From contig CADABZ010000006.1 of assembly GCA_902786355.1 (NCBI GenBank), forward strand, positions 165,531 to 229,530: a DNA stretch of 64,000 nt, written 5' to 3'. Below, in pieces: positions 46,173 through 55,331 of this stretch. The notes beneath the pieces are model-generated. The model made no database searches, was not told the origin of the DNA, and was given only the letters and a program-made list of their open reading frames with translations. Every line of letters starts with the position of its first letter. The stretch's first letter is position 1. Made by a program: the position numbers and the translations under genes. Origin of the DNA: an uncultured Eubacteriales bacterium. GTDB lineage: Bacteria > Bacillota > Clostridia > Peptostreptococcales > Anaerovoracaceae.

Positions 46173-46252
46173 AAAGGCCGGGACAGGGGAGCTGTCTCTG
46201 CAGATACAGAATAGCGGGGACAGTGGAGAAGGCTCCGAATGTCTCTGCAGAA
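46170..46252. repeat. 42-bp duplication starting at the yhbY stop codon
   Basis: Two units start with TAG at 46170 and 46212 and share GGGACAG, GGAG and TGTCTCTGCAG segments. The second unit overlaps the first codons of the predicted esterase start at 46239. Confidence 0.6.
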
Positions 46253-47057
46253 AACGCTTGCATCAAAAGAGGAACGGGACCGGATAATGCTGATAAAACA
46301 GGATTTTTATTTTAATTCACTTGGGGCCGTAAGGCCGCTTCACATACGTATACCGGATGAGGGAGAAGGACCTTTTCCGGTAATGTATTTTTTCGACGGA
46401 CACAATCTGTTCCGCGATGAAGACGCTACTTACGGGAAATCGTGGGGGCTTGACGAATACTGCGCCGGCTGGGACAAGCAGATCATCATAGTCGGCATAG
46501 AATGCGGGCACGGCCCGGACGAGAGGATGTCGGAGTATCTTCCTTACGGGAGGGCAAAAGGCTGGCTGAGCAGCTATGAGCCGCTCGGCGACAGGACGAT
46601 GCAGGGCATCATATACGAGCTGAAGCCGTATATTGACTCTGTCTTCCCGACTATACCTTTCCGCGAATGCACGGCGATAGGAGGCTCAAGCATGGGCGGC
46701 CTGATGGCTGCATACGCACTGGTCAAGTACAATCAGTACATCTCCAAGGCAGCGTGCTTATCGCCTTCGCTTGGAAGCGTGAGCGGAAGCCTCTGGCACG
46801 ATATGAACAACACCTACATCAGCCCGGATACGAGGATGTACCTGTCGTGGGGTACTCAGGAAGGAAACGGCAAGATAGCAGATCCTGACAGCGTCGATAC
46901 CTCAAGCTGGATATACAGGACATGCAAGGGGACAGCCAACAAGATCACGGCGGCCGGGGGAGAGGCGATGCTCTACTGCCAGGTAGGAGGACGCCACTGT
47001 GAGGCCGACTGGGAGAAGCAGCTTGGCATATTCATGCCGTTCCTCTGGCAGCAATAA
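46239..47057 (+). CDS. Putative esterase, alpha/beta hydrolase fold
   Basis: This 272-residue protein belongs to the putative esterase family (Esterase D/Fes-like). Seen features are P-V-M-Y-F-F-D-G-H-N near residue 47, the nucleophile elbow G-G-S-S-M-G-G near residue 150, and a C-terminal G-G-R-H-C-E-A-D-W with the catalytic His. No signal peptide is seen, so it acts in the cytoplasm; the substrate is unknown. Two starts are possible: ATG 46239, with GGAGAAGG at good spacing, or ATG 46287, where family homology begins. The first 16 residues lie in a duplicated stop-codon repeat, so the extension may be recent. A bidirectional terminator separates it from the converging aldo/keto reductase gene. 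Confidence 0.83.
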   Translation: MSLQKTLASKEERDRIMLIKQDFYFNSLGAVRPLHIRIPDEGEGPFPVMYFFDGHNLFRDEDATYGKSWGLDEYCAGWDKQIIIVGIECGHGPDERMSEYLPYGRAKGWLSSYEPLGDRTMQGIIYELKPYIDSVFPTIPFRECTAIGGSSMGGLMAAYALVKYNQYISKAACLSPSLGSVSGSLWHDMNNTYISPDTRMYLSWGTQEGNGKIADPDSVDTSSWIYRTCKGTANKITAAGGEAMLYCQVGGRHCEADWEKQLGIFMPFLWQQ

Positions 47058-47088
47058 GCTTCTGCAGCTGGAGTAATAGTATCAATAG

Positions 47089-47149
47089 AAAAGAGGCCGC
47101 TGTGCTGGTCCGCATCGTGATGACGGAATCAGCTAAGCAGCCTCTCTTT
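47089..47149. terminator. Bidirectional terminator between esterase and aldo/keto reductase
   Basis: AAAGAGGC-C-GCT pairs with AGC-A-GCCTCTCTTT across an interior region; A and T tracts on both sides allow termination in both directions. Confidence 0.65.
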
Positions 47150-47197
47150 GATTCTTCAGATAAGTAAAAGATTCTTCAGTTCAACAACATACAGATA

Positions 47198-48229
47198 TTA
47201 CTGAACGGAAACTTCACCTGCGAGGACTTTCTTATAGTCCTCGTAATTCTTTTTGAGGAGCTCCGGGGTGTTGAGCTCATACGGGCAATGCTGTGTGCAC
47301 TGGCCGCAGCCTATACAGTCTTCTATCTTCTTCATCTCATTCTGCCAGTGCTCGTTGAGCCATGCATCCGATGGAGCTCTTCTGAGCATAAGCGACATCC
47401 TTGCGCACTGGTAGATAGTTATGCCTGCAGGGCAGGTAGGCATGCAGTAGCCACATCCTCTGCAGAATTCTCCTGCGAGAGCAGTTTTCTCAGACTCTAT
47501 ATAGCTTCTTATCTCATCTGTGAGAACAGGAGTATCATCCATGTATGAAAGGAACTCGTCGAGCTCACTCTCTTTCTGTATGCCCCAGATAGGAAGTACA
47601 TGCGGATGATCCTCAAGGAAAGCCATAGCAGCTTCAGCGCGGGTTATGAGGCCGCCAGCCATGCCTTTCATAGCTACGAAGCCCATGTTTTTCTCAGCGC
47701 AGAGGCGCGGAAGCTCGAGCTCTTTTTCCTCTGACAGATAGCTGAACGGGAACTGAAGCGTCTCATAGAGTCCGGATTCTATCAGGTCATAGGCTACACC
47801 TATTTTGTGCGTGGTGACGCCTATATGGCGGATCTTTCCCTCAGCCTTGGCTTCAAGCAGAGCCTCATACACGCCTGTTCCATCGCCCGGGGCATAAACT
47901 CTGTCGGCCATGTGAAGCTGATACACATCGATGTAGTCAGTACGGAGCTCTTTGAGAGATGTCTCAAGATCAGCTCTGACCTGGTCTCCGGTCTTGCCAG
48001 CAGTCTTGGTAGCGATGAAGACCTTGTCTCTCATGCCTTCAAAAGCGATGCCGATCTTGGTCTCGCTGTCTGAATACGCTCTTGCAGTGTCAAAATACAC
48101 CATGCCGCCCTTGTTAGCCTTGCGGAGGATAGCTACAGCATCTTCTACGCTGCGTCTCTGTACAGGAAGTGCGCCGAATTCATTCTGCGGCACGCAGATA
48201 CCGGTGCTTCCAAGTGTAACGTTTCTCAT
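47198..48229 (-). CDS. Aldo/keto reductase with C-terminal 4Fe-4S domain
   Basis: This 343-residue protein starts M-R-N-V-T-L-G at 48229, with AGAGGA upstream; the longer frame to 48280 lacks a site. Residues 1-250 form an aldo/keto reductase barrel: the Asp of F-D-T-A-R-A-Y, the Lys of A-T-K-T and the His of Q-L-H-M give the expected Asp/Tyr/Lys/His tetrad. The C-terminal part has two ferredoxin-like motifs, C-R-G-C-G-Y-C-M-P-T-C-P and C-I-G-C-G-Q-C-T-Q-H-C-P, each ready to bind a 4Fe-4S cluster. Such fusions are common in anaerobes and probably link carbonyl reduction to iron-sulfur electron carriers. The substrate is unknown. It is divergent from the NlpC/P60 gene. Confidence 0.9.
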   Translation of the reverse strand: MRNVTLGSTGICVPQNEFGALPVQRRSVEDAVAILRKANKGGMVYFDTARAYSDSETKIGIAFEGMRDKVFIATKTAGKTGDQVRADLETSLKELRTDYIDVYQLHMADRVYAPGDGTGVYEALLEAKAEGKIRHIGVTTHKIGVAYDLIESGLYETLQFPFSYLSEEKELELPRLCAEKNMGFVAMKGMAGGLITRAEAAMAFLEDHPHVLPIWGIQKESELDEFLSYMDDTPVLTDEIRSYIESEKTALAGEFCRGCGYCMPTCPAGITIYQCARMSLMLRRAPSDAWLNEHWQNEMKKIEDCIGCGQCTQHCPYELNTPELLKKNYEDYKKVLAGEVSVQ

Positions 48230-48420
48230 AATATAATATTCCTCTTTTCTCGTCTGTTTTTGTTCATACTTTCGGCTCAATTCTATAACACAAAGCCTGA
48301 AGGCGACAGTAAAAAATCAAAAAAACATAATTTTGACTGAAATGACATAAATATTACCTTAATATATGTTAAACTTTACTTGTGAATATACTAAAACGGA
48401 GAAATATTATTGGTAAACTT

Positions 48421-49386
48421 ATGAAGATTCGTGAATATCTCAGAAAACCTCGAAGGCTGTTCGCAGTGCTGACTATATTCGCCGCCATACTGGTCGCAGA
48501 CGTGATCATGTGGAGCGCTCACATAAGCGCTCTGACTCCTTACGCGATCGCCAACGGTGATGATGTTGTCTGCTGCGTCAAGGGCAAGAGCAACGCAAGA
48601 GACGTCCTCAATGAAGTATTCAATGACCTTTCCGCAGAAGACTCGAAGATATCTGCAATAAGCTCTGATTACCATGTCATTAAGGCGCCGGGCTCGGATT
48701 ACATCTCCAAGGATGAAGCTTACGATGCTGTTCTTGAGTCCACCGCTGAATCAGAAGGCGCTGTCACTATCGTGTCCACCAGGAAGGAGAACATAACCTA
48801 TACTCCGGATCCTGACTATGAGAAAAATGGTCTGATGCTTGCAGGAGATGCTGATGTGATCAGCGAAGCCGAAGACGGGGAGAAGCTTGTATCTGTTTCC
48901 TACAAGACTGTGAATGGTGAGACAGAGGACAAGGATGTTGCCGACCTTAAGATAATCAATGAAGGAACTCCAGCTGTCGTCCAGAAGGGCGTGCTCGGGC
49001 TGCCTGAAGGCGAAGAGTGGTCTACATACGAAGGAGATCCTGTCTGCAACAGCGGTGATGATGTCGCGACTTATGCAAAACAATTCGTCGGACTCGACTA
49101 TGTATGGGGCGGCAAAAGCCTTGATACAGGTGTCGACTGTTCCGGCTTCATCATGGCGATATACAGGAAATACGGAGTCAATCTGAGCTATCCGCTCGAG
49201 AACGAAGGCTACAGCGTATCGTACAGCAACGCTCAGCCGGGAGACATTCTGTATTTCCCGGGACATTTCGGTATGTATATAGGAGACGGCATGATGGTGC
49301 ATGCAGCCAATCCGTCCAAGGACGTATGCATCGAAAGTGTATGGGGCAGATCTATTCTTGATGTCAGAAGGATAGTCAAAGATTAG
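48421..49386 (+). CDS. G5-NlpC/P60 cell-wall hydrolase
   Basis: The protein (321 residues from ATG 48421) has an N-terminal membrane segment (about 10-32), a YabE-like region, a G5-type domain (about 130-205, E-D-G-E-K-L-V-S-V-S-Y) and a C-terminal NlpC/P60 peptidase with C240 in D-C-S-G-F, H282 and H294. It is a secreted or anchored endopeptidase that cuts peptidoglycan stem peptides, as in cell separation or resuscitation enzymes. The start is uncertain. The only good ribosome binding site, GGAG at 48398, is 19 bp from this ATG but 8 bp from a TTG (48410) that opens a four-codon frame ending TGA inside the ATG (ATGA). An in-frame GTG at 48382 lacks a site. Confidence 0.88.
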   Translation: MKIREYLRKPRRLFAVLTIFAAILVADVIMWSAHISALTPYAIANGDDVVCCVKGKSNARDVLNEVFNDLSAEDSKISAISSDYHVIKAPGSDYISKDEAYDAVLESTAESEGAVTIVSTRKENITYTPDPDYEKNGLMLAGDADVISEAEDGEKLVSVSYKTVNGETEDKDVADLKIINEGTPAVVQKGVLGLPEGEEWSTYEGDPVCNSGDDVATYAKQFVGLDYVWGGKSLDTGVDCSGFIMAIYRKYGVNLSYPLENEGYSVSYSNAQPGDILYFPGHFGMYIGDGMMVHAANPSKDVCIESVWGRSILDVRRIVKD

Positions 49387-49440
49387 GCCTCTGATGCCAT
49401 ATCATAACGAGACAATTCAGATCATAAGGAGATCATACAA

Positions 49441-52400
49441 TTGAAATACAGGATCAACACATCCAACTACCATGAATTTAATACTTATAAGATAAATAAG
49501 CTCCCTTCGAGGAGCTATTTTATCCCTTATGGGAAAAGAGAGCAGGCTGACAGCGTAAGCCCTGCACGCAAGAGGTACAGTTCGCCGAAGGTAAAATGTC
49601 TCAATGGTACATGGGACTTCAGATTCTACCCGCATCCGGCAGATCTGCCTGAGATCCTCGATACAGATCAGGTCGGATGGGACAGGATAGATGTGCCTTC
49701 CTGCTGGCAGTTCAGAGGTTACGATAAGCCGTTTTATGTCAATATGAGATACCAGTTCCCGTTCGACCCTCCGAAGATCCCTCAGACCGGGAAAGTAAGC
49801 CGGACTTTCAACTGGATAGGTATAGAGCACGGTCTCGGACCTGTGTGGAAGGATCCTGGAGAGGAGTACAACTTCGCAGGTGTGTACCGTACTTATTTTG
49901 ACGTGCCGGATCTGTCAAAACGCGTGGTCCTCTCATTCCTCGGCGTCGCGAGCTGCGCGGATGTGTATATCAACGGGAGTTTTGCCGGCTATACCGAGGG
50001 CTCGCACAACACAGCAGAGTTCTACGCTTCGCCTTTCCTCAGGAAGGGAGAGAACGAGCTTGTCGTTGTAGTGCGCAGATGGTGCACAGGCACTTATCTT
50101 GAATGTCAGGATATGTTCAGAAACAACGGGATATTCCGCGATGTCCTGCTGAGGACAGAGGAGAGAAACGATATCCGCGACATAGAGTTCCACACTGAGA
50201 GAACAGAGGAAGGGTATTCCGCGAAAGCGAAGGCTTTCACATATGGCGACAATGAGATCACTTTCACGCTTTCCGGCTTCGGACTTGAAGTGACACGCAC
50301 TGTCAGGACACAGGACGGCGTCGCTGAGGCGGATTTCGGGGTACTCGACGTCAGGGAGTGGACAGCGGAAGACCCGGCCCTGTACGATCTGTATTTTGAG
50401 ACAGTTGATACATGCATCAAAGAGAGAGTCGGCTTCAGAGAAGTCAGGATCGAAGGCGACAGGCTCCTCCTCAACGGCAGACTTCTCAAGCTCCACGGAG
50501 TCAACCACCATGACACAAGCTGCGTTAACGGCTACACTCTCACGCCGGCAGAGATAGAGAGGGACATGAAGCTGTGCAGGGAGTACAACATCGATACAGT
50601 CCGCACATCTCACTATCCGCCGGATCCGTACCTTCTCGAAGTGTGCGATGAGCTGGGTATATATGTTGTTGATGAGGCGGATCTTGAGACTCACGGGACT
50701 TTTTCCATGCAGATCCCGCCTACGTACAATACTATAAGCCATGACCCGAAGTGGGCGCCGCGCTACCTTGACCGCGCCGAGAATCTGTATCAGAGGGACA
50801 AGATGCATCCTTCGATAATAATGTGGAGCCTCGGAAATGAGTCAGGCGGCTACAGGAACACTGATCTTATGTATGGCTACATCAAGGCAAGATCACCGCT
50901 GCCTGTACACTATGAGAGTGCTGTCCACTGCAGGAGAAAAGCCTATGATGTCGCAAGCGAGATGTATCCGCCTGTGGACCGCGTCCATGAGATAGGCGAG
51001 AAGACATATAAGGTCAGAGAGATGTGCGACAGGCCGTACTTTCTCTGTGAATATGCTCATGCTATGGGAGTAGGCCCGGGCAACATGGAAGCGTACTGGA
51101 AGGAGATATATTCTCACGACAGTCTCATCGGAGGCTGCGTATGGGAGATGGTAGACCATGCTGTCCTTCATGAAGACGGCTCTTATACATACGGAGGAGA
51201 TCACGGCGAGTGGGAGCACGACGGGAATTTCTGCGTTGACGGAATGTTCTATCCGGACAGAAGCCCGTCTACCGGCGCGAGGATAGCTAAGTTCATATAC
51301 AGGCCGCTCAGGATAAGACACCTCGGAGGAAACTCTTTCGAGATATTCAACACACGTGCTTTTACGGATGCCGATGCATATATCCTGGATATCCGCTGGA
51401 GTGACGGTACACGGATGCAGATCGAGCCGCATGCAGGTCCGCTGCAGACAGAAGTGATCGAGCTGGATGCCGCAGGCAGGATCGAAGCTGCCGCAAAAGC
51501 CGGAACAGACTGCTTTCTCGATGTCATCACGGTGGAGAAGCGGACCGGCAGAAATGCCGCCCGCGAGCAGCTTATCCTGCACGAACACTTCGCTTCGGCA
51601 CCAGATGATGCAGGCAGCGTACCTCTAAGAGAGATCGTTACAGACAGAGATGGAAACGAGTTCACGCTTGGCGGCATAACCGTCAGCCCTTCATCTCCGT
51701 ATACCATACTTTTCCGCGCTCCGACTGACAACGACTTCGTCTTCTTCGGCCTCAGAGACAGCATGAAGGACTTCGAAGGCGAGAAAGAATCGTTTGTCAG
51801 CGTTGAAAAGGGCGAGGGAAGCGCTGTCATCACGACAGAAATCAGATGCAAAGGAATGACTTTTGTCTGCGAGGATACCTTCGAAGGATGTCCGGAAGGG
51901 CTGCTTGTCACCAGCAGACTCAGCCGCGTCAGGGACAAAAATGATATTCCTGTACTTGACAAGATCAGAAGTTATCTGCCGGGGGCCGGCGCAAGTGAAG
52001 ATCTGCCGCGCTTCGGCAAGGCGTTCAGGCTTGATGCAGCATATGACAGCGTCACTTATTATGGAAGGAACGGCGAGTCGTATGCAGATATGAAGGATCA
52101 GACCCAGATCGAGACCGTCAGCTGCAGTGTGAGCGATATGACCGAGCCTAACATAAGACCTCAGGAAAGCGGCAACCGTATGGACTGCAGATGGGTCAGC
52201 ATAGGAAACGGCAGCAAAAGAGTCAGGATCACGGCTATAGACAGACCGTTCGAACTCGGGATCAAGCCGTACAGTGACCGTGAGCTTCTCAGCATGAAGC
52301 ACAGAGAAGACGAGAAGGTGACAGGCACATACGTCACGATATCTGCTTTCCAGAAGGGCATAGGAACCGGAATATGCGGGCCGGAAACAGCACCGGAATA

Positions 52401-52473
52401 CTGCTATCCGGCAGATGCTGACTATGAGCTTAAGTTCCTTATAAGCATAGAAGAAGACACAGAGCGCGGATAG
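49441..52473 (+). CDS. lacZ: Beta-galactosidase, GH2 family (LacZ type)
   Basis: This 1010-residue enzyme hydrolyses lactose and other beta-galactosides. It starts with TTG at 49441, 9 bp after AAGGAG, as K-Y-R-I-N follows directly. Domain order is the GH2 sugar-binding jelly roll (about 60-230), immunoglobulin-like domain (about 235-335), TIM barrel (about 340-630), then further beta domains and the LacZ beta-sandwich (about 760-1000). The acid/base is E467 in W-S-L-G-N-E-S and the nucleophile E537 in F-L-C-E-Y-A-H, nearly the same numbering as E. coli LacZ. No signal peptide is present. No transporter or repressor gene is adjacent, so lactose uptake is encoded elsewhere. Confidence 0.95.
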   Translation: MKYRINTSNYHEFNTYKINKLPSRSYFIPYGKREQADSVSPARKRYSSPKVKCLNGTWDFRFYPHPADLPEILDTDQVGWDRIDVPSCWQFRGYDKPFYVNMRYQFPFDPPKIPQTGKVSRTFNWIGIEHGLGPVWKDPGEEYNFAGVYRTYFDVPDLSKRVVLSFLGVASCADVYINGSFAGYTEGSHNTAEFYASPFLRKGENELVVVVRRWCTGTYLECQDMFRNNGIFRDVLLRTEERNDIRDIEFHTERTEEGYSAKAKAFTYGDNEITFTLSGFGLEVTRTVRTQDGVAEADFGVLDVREWTAEDPALYDLYFETVDTCIKERVGFREVRIEGDRLLLNGRLLKLHGVNHHDTSCVNGYTLTPAEIERDMKLCREYNIDTVRTSHYPPDPYLLEVCDELGIYVVDEADLETHGTFSMQIPPTYNTISHDPKWAPRYLDRAENLYQRDKMHPSIIMWSLGNESGGYRNTDLMYGYIKARSPLPVHYESAVHCRRKAYDVASEMYPPVDRVHEIGEKTYKVREMCDRPYFLCEYAHAMGVGPGNMEAYWKEIYSHDSLIGGCVWEMVDHAVLHEDGSYTYGGDHGEWEHDGNFCVDGMFYPDRSPSTGARIAKFIYRPLRIRHLGGNSFEIFNTRAFTDADAYILDIRWSDGTRMQIEPHAGPLQTEVIELDAAGRIEAAAKAGTDCFLDVITVEKRTGRNAAREQLILHEHFASAPDDAGSVPLREIVTDRDGNEFTLGGITVSPSSPYTILFRAPTDNDFVFFGLRDSMKDFEGEKESFVSVEKGEGSAVITTEIRCKGMTFVCEDTFEGCPEGLLVTSRLSRVRDKNDIPVLDKIRSYLPGAGASEDLPRFGKAFRLDAAYDSVTYYGRNGESYADMKDQTQIETVSCSVSDMTEPNIRPQESGNRMDCRWVSIGNGSKRVRITAIDRPFELGIKPYSDRELLSMKHREDEKVTGTYVTISAFQKGIGTGICGPETAPEYCYPADADYELKFLISIEEDTERG

Positions 52474-52505
52474 GGATCCGCAATAACCGACTCTTATATC
52501 AACAG

Positions 52506-52540
52506 AAAACGCTGAAGCCATTAAGGTTTCAGCGTTTTGT
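52506..52540. terminator. Terminator after lacZ, probably bidirectional
   Basis: AAAACGCTGAA (52506-52516) pairs with TTCAGCGTTTT (52528-52538). It lies between lacZ and the reverse-strand tRNA gene and can serve both. Confidence 0.88.
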
Positions 52541-52545
52541 ATCGT

Positions 52546-52621
52546 TGGTGGTCTGTGGGGGGCTCGAACCCTCGACATCATGGTTGTGACCCATGCGCTC
52601 TCCCAGCTGAGCTAACAGACC
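52546..52621 (-). tRNA. tRNA-Val (anticodon CAC)
   Basis: The reverse strand folds as a 76-nt tRNA with acceptor stem GGTCTGT/ACAGACC, D arm GCTC..GAGC, anticodon stem CATGG/CCATG with loop GTCACAA (anticodon CAC) and T loop TTCGAGC. The CCA end is encoded. One A-C mismatch in the T stem (GAGGG/CCCCC) is unusual. Confidence 0.88.
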
Positions 52622-52762
52622 GTACATATTGATTCGGTATATCTTCTATTTGCCGACTCAATGATTATAGCACACTTTGCATCCCGCCGAGCTAAAGTTT
52701 TTTGGCTGACGGGAATTAGTGGTTTCTGCAGACTGGTTCGTGCAAGTGCTGAATATGGGGCA

Positions 52763-53566
52763 CTACAGCGGACGTGTGCTGGCTCTGCCTGAGCTGAGGG
52801 CGACTGTCGCGGTGAGGGAAGGTCTGCCATCGGTGACATCTACATGTATGGTGCCGCCGGGCTGATTTATTTCTGTTGAAGCTATGCCGCTGAGATGATA
52901 GCGGTACCAGCCGAGTGCAGTGCTGCCTGTGGCACATCCGTGTTCCCAGAAGAGGGTATCAGATCCCTGTACATATACAAGAGGGCGGATATAGATACCG
53001 GCGTCCTCATTTCTGCCGCTGCAAAGCTCATCATAATCATCGCAGAGCATCATTCCAAGGGCAGAGACCTTCAGTTCGGATGCGTATTCTCTGATCAGTG
53101 ATTCTGCCTGCTCATCTGTATATATATCAGAAGGGATGATCATATGAGAGATTCCATCGAAGCTGACGAGGGGATAGCCGCGGAATGAACTGACCTCCGG
53201 GACAGGCATTCTGACTGTGCCTGTATAGACCGGCTCGTCACTTGCATGCTTCAGACCAACTTCAAGGAGCTCGTCAGCGCCCGAGGAGTCGACCATGATG
53301 GTGTCAGTCCCGCCGGTCTTCAGTCCGTTCGCGTGAGCGAGATATGCAGCTGCAGAAAGAGTCGCATGGCCGCAGAATTCATAGCCCATCATCTCGAGTC
53401 TGATCGTTTTGCCGGATACAGGCATTATAAAACCCGCCTGCTCACAGGAAGGCTCTTTTGCAAAAGATTCGTTTATGATCTGCTGACGGTTCTCAGCAGT
53501 GTAATGAGATCTTACAAGAACTGTGATGTTGCCTGTAGGATCTGCAACGATATAGTCGAATTCCAT
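52763..53566 (-). CDS. CntK-like amino acid racemase (DapF/PhzF fold)
   Basis: This 267-residue protein matches the pattern of the CntK histidine racemase of staphylococci and related DapF-fold enzymes: D-P-T-G-N-I-T-V-L-V near residue 9, C-E-Q-A-G-F near residue 41, E-F-C-G-H-A-T with C65, L-G-M-M-L near residue 170, and E-H-G-C-A-T-G-S with C211. C65 and C211 are the expected pair of acid/base cysteines for cofactor-free racemisation. CntK makes D-histidine for the metallophore staphylopine, and a related enzyme occurs in fusobacteria; the substrate here is unknown. cntL and cntM partners are absent. The start M-E-F-D-Y at 53566 fits the family; an upstream Met at 53620 adds 18 unlike residues. 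Neither has a clear ribosome binding site. Confidence 0.78.
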   Translation of the reverse strand: MEFDYIVADPTGNITVLVRSHYTAENRQQIINESFAKEPSCEQAGFIMPVSGKTIRLEMMGYEFCGHATLSAAAYLAHANGLKTGGTDTIMVDSSGADELLEVGLKHASDEPVYTGTVRMPVPEVSSFRGYPLVSFDGISHMIIPSDIYTDEQAESLIREYASELKVSALGMMLCDDYDELCSGRNEDAGIYIRPLVYVQGSDTLFWEHGCATGSTALGWYRYHLSGIASTEINQPGGTIHVDVTDGRPSLTATVALSSGRASTRPL

Positions 53567-53737
53567 GGGTACATGATAGCATATTTGATCGTGTCTGCGC
53601 GACGCATCTTTCGGATACATATGGCGTTCTTATATACAAAATCGCACGGATAACGGAGTATTGTCACAGTATTATAAACGAAACCATCGAAACTACCCGT
53701 CTGCATTACAAATATTTATAAGCAAACGCCCATAAAT

Positions 53738-53780
53738 CAACAAATCTGTGTTGACAAATGTTGATTTGTTGGGCGATAAT
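53738..53780 (+). promoter_or_regulatory. Promoter and operator-like dyad of the catabolic cluster
   Basis: TTGACA (53751-53756) and GATAAT (53775-53780) are 18 bp apart. A dyad CAACAAATC (53738-53746) / GATTTGTTG (53763-53771) surrounds the -35 box and covers the spacer. This is a good candidate operator, perhaps for the DeoR-type regulator at the other end of the cluster. Confidence 0.65.
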
Positions 53781-53855
53781 GACATTGGTAAAATATAACT
53801 ACATTGTTTAAATCTAAGGTGTTCTATCCTCTTAATGGATAGGGAAAGGAGAATC

Positions 53856-55202
53856 ATGTCTAATAATCCTAATGGACAGAACAAGGGCAGCTTCCTCGGT
53901 CTTGTGCCACTGCTTTGCTTCCTTGTTGTTTACTTCATCATGGGTATTGCAACAGGCGATTTTGCTAACTTCCCACTGATGATCGGTATGTTCCTTGCTA
54001 TGGCAATCTCTCTGGTTATCAAGAAGCCAGGAGGGGATGAACTCACATTTGGTCAGAAGGTTGACCTCTTCTGCGAAGGCGGCGGAGACAAGACCCTGAT
54101 CCTGATGATCATCATCTACATGCTCGCAGGTGCATTCTACGGCGTAGCAGGCGCTATGGGCGCTACAACAAGTGCTACTAACCTGATGCTCTCAATCATT
54201 CCTGCAAAGTTCGTACTTCCTGGAATCTTCCTGATCGGATGCGTTATCTCATTCGCGATGGGTACTTCCATGGGTACTGTAACAGCTCTTGCTCCTATCG
54301 CTATTGAGATCGCTCCACAGATCGGAGTTTCACTCCCTGTTATCTGCGGCGCTGTAGTAGGCGGAGCAATGTTCGGAGACAACCTCTCATTCATTTCCGA
54401 CACAACAATCGCAGCTACAACAACACAGGGCTGCCAGATGAAGGATAAGTTCAGAGCTAACTTCCTCATGGTACTCCCTGCAGTTATCTGCACATGCATC
54501 ATCTTCATGTTCTTCCATGTAGATCCACAGGCTGTAAATGCAGGCGGTGAGTGGCACTTCGTAAATCTGCTTCCTTACATCTGCATCATCGTCCTCTCTC
54601 TCATCGGAGTTAACGTAGTAATCGCAATGGGCGTTTCCGTACTCCTCGGAATGCTCATCGGAATCTTCAAGGGCGACTTCACTTTCGTAGAGAGCTTCGG
54701 AATCGTTCACGAAGGTATGACATGGATGGAAGATATGGCTGTAATCGCTATCTTCGTAGGCGGTGTTATCGCACTCATGAAGTACTATGGCGGTATTGAC
54801 TGGCTCATCGACAAGCTGGGCAAGAGAGCAAAGACAAGAGTCGGCGGCGAGCTTTCAATCGCACTCCTCGCTACACTGGTTGACCTTGCTACAACAAACA
54901 ACACAATGTCCATCATCGCTTGCGGACCTATCGCAAGAGAGCTTTCAGAGAAGTATGAGATCCCGGCTGCAAGAACAGCATCGATCCTCGACCTGTTCAC
55001 ATCTGCACCACAGGGTATCACTCCATATGCCGGACAGCTCCTCGCTATCGGCGGACTGGCAGCTATTTCGCCAATCACAGTAGCACCATTCGTATTCTAT
55101 TCATGGCTGATGTTCATCTTCGGAATCATCTTCATTCTTATCGGATTCCCTAAGATGGTTTACAAGCCAAGAGAAGAGAAGAAGGCAGCTGACGCTGAAT
55201 AA
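53856..55202 (+). CDS. NhaC-family Na+/H+ antiporter
   Basis: This 448-residue membrane protein has about 11-12 hydrophobic segments and the NhaC-type motifs G-T-S-M-G-T near residue 145 and M-F-G-D-N-L-S-F-I-S-D near residue 178. Members exchange Na+ for H+ or couple Na+ to organic acids such as malate and lactate. The ATG at 53856 has AAAGGAG at good spacing; the upstream ATG at 53835 is poorly placed. It is the first gene of a co-oriented run with an aldolase, dehydrogenases and a sugar kinase, behind a promoter with a dyad, so it may take up the substrate of that pathway instead of only balancing ions. Confidence 0.88.
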   Translation: MSNNPNGQNKGSFLGLVPLLCFLVVYFIMGIATGDFANFPLMIGMFLAMAISLVIKKPGGDELTFGQKVDLFCEGGGDKTLILMIIIYMLAGAFYGVAGAMGATTSATNLMLSIIPAKFVLPGIFLIGCVISFAMGTSMGTVTALAPIAIEIAPQIGVSLPVICGAVVGGAMFGDNLSFISDTTIAATTTQGCQMKDKFRANFLMVLPAVICTCIIFMFFHVDPQAVNAGGEWHFVNLLPYICIIVLSLIGVNVVIAMGVSVLLGMLIGIFKGDFTFVESFGIVHEGMTWMEDMAVIAIFVGGVIALMKYYGGIDWLIDKLGKRAKTRVGGELSIALLATLVDLATTNNTMSIIACGPIARELSEKYEIPAARTASILDLFTSAPQGITPYAGQLLAIGGLAAISPITVAPFVFYSWLMFIFGIIFILIGFPKMVYKPREEKKAADAE

Positions 55203-55241
55203 TTCAGAAAACTCTTAATAATCTACTTGATAAACTAAGGG

Positions 55242-55315
55242 CGCCTGGATGCCGGACAGGCTGCTCGGTACATGCCGAAGCAGCCTGGTCCAGGCGGGGC
55301 GTCTCTTTTGCTAGC
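55242..55315 (+). terminator. Large two-stem hairpin between antiporter and glutaredoxin-like genes
   Basis: CGCCTGGA (55242-55249) pairs with TCCAGGCG (55289-55296), enclosing AGGCTGCTCGG (55258-55268) with CCGAAGCAGCCT (55275-55286). A weak CTCTTTTG tract follows. It may partly terminate or set the relative expression of the downstream genes. Confidence 0.6.
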
Positions 55316-55331
55316 TAAACAGGAGGAAAAA

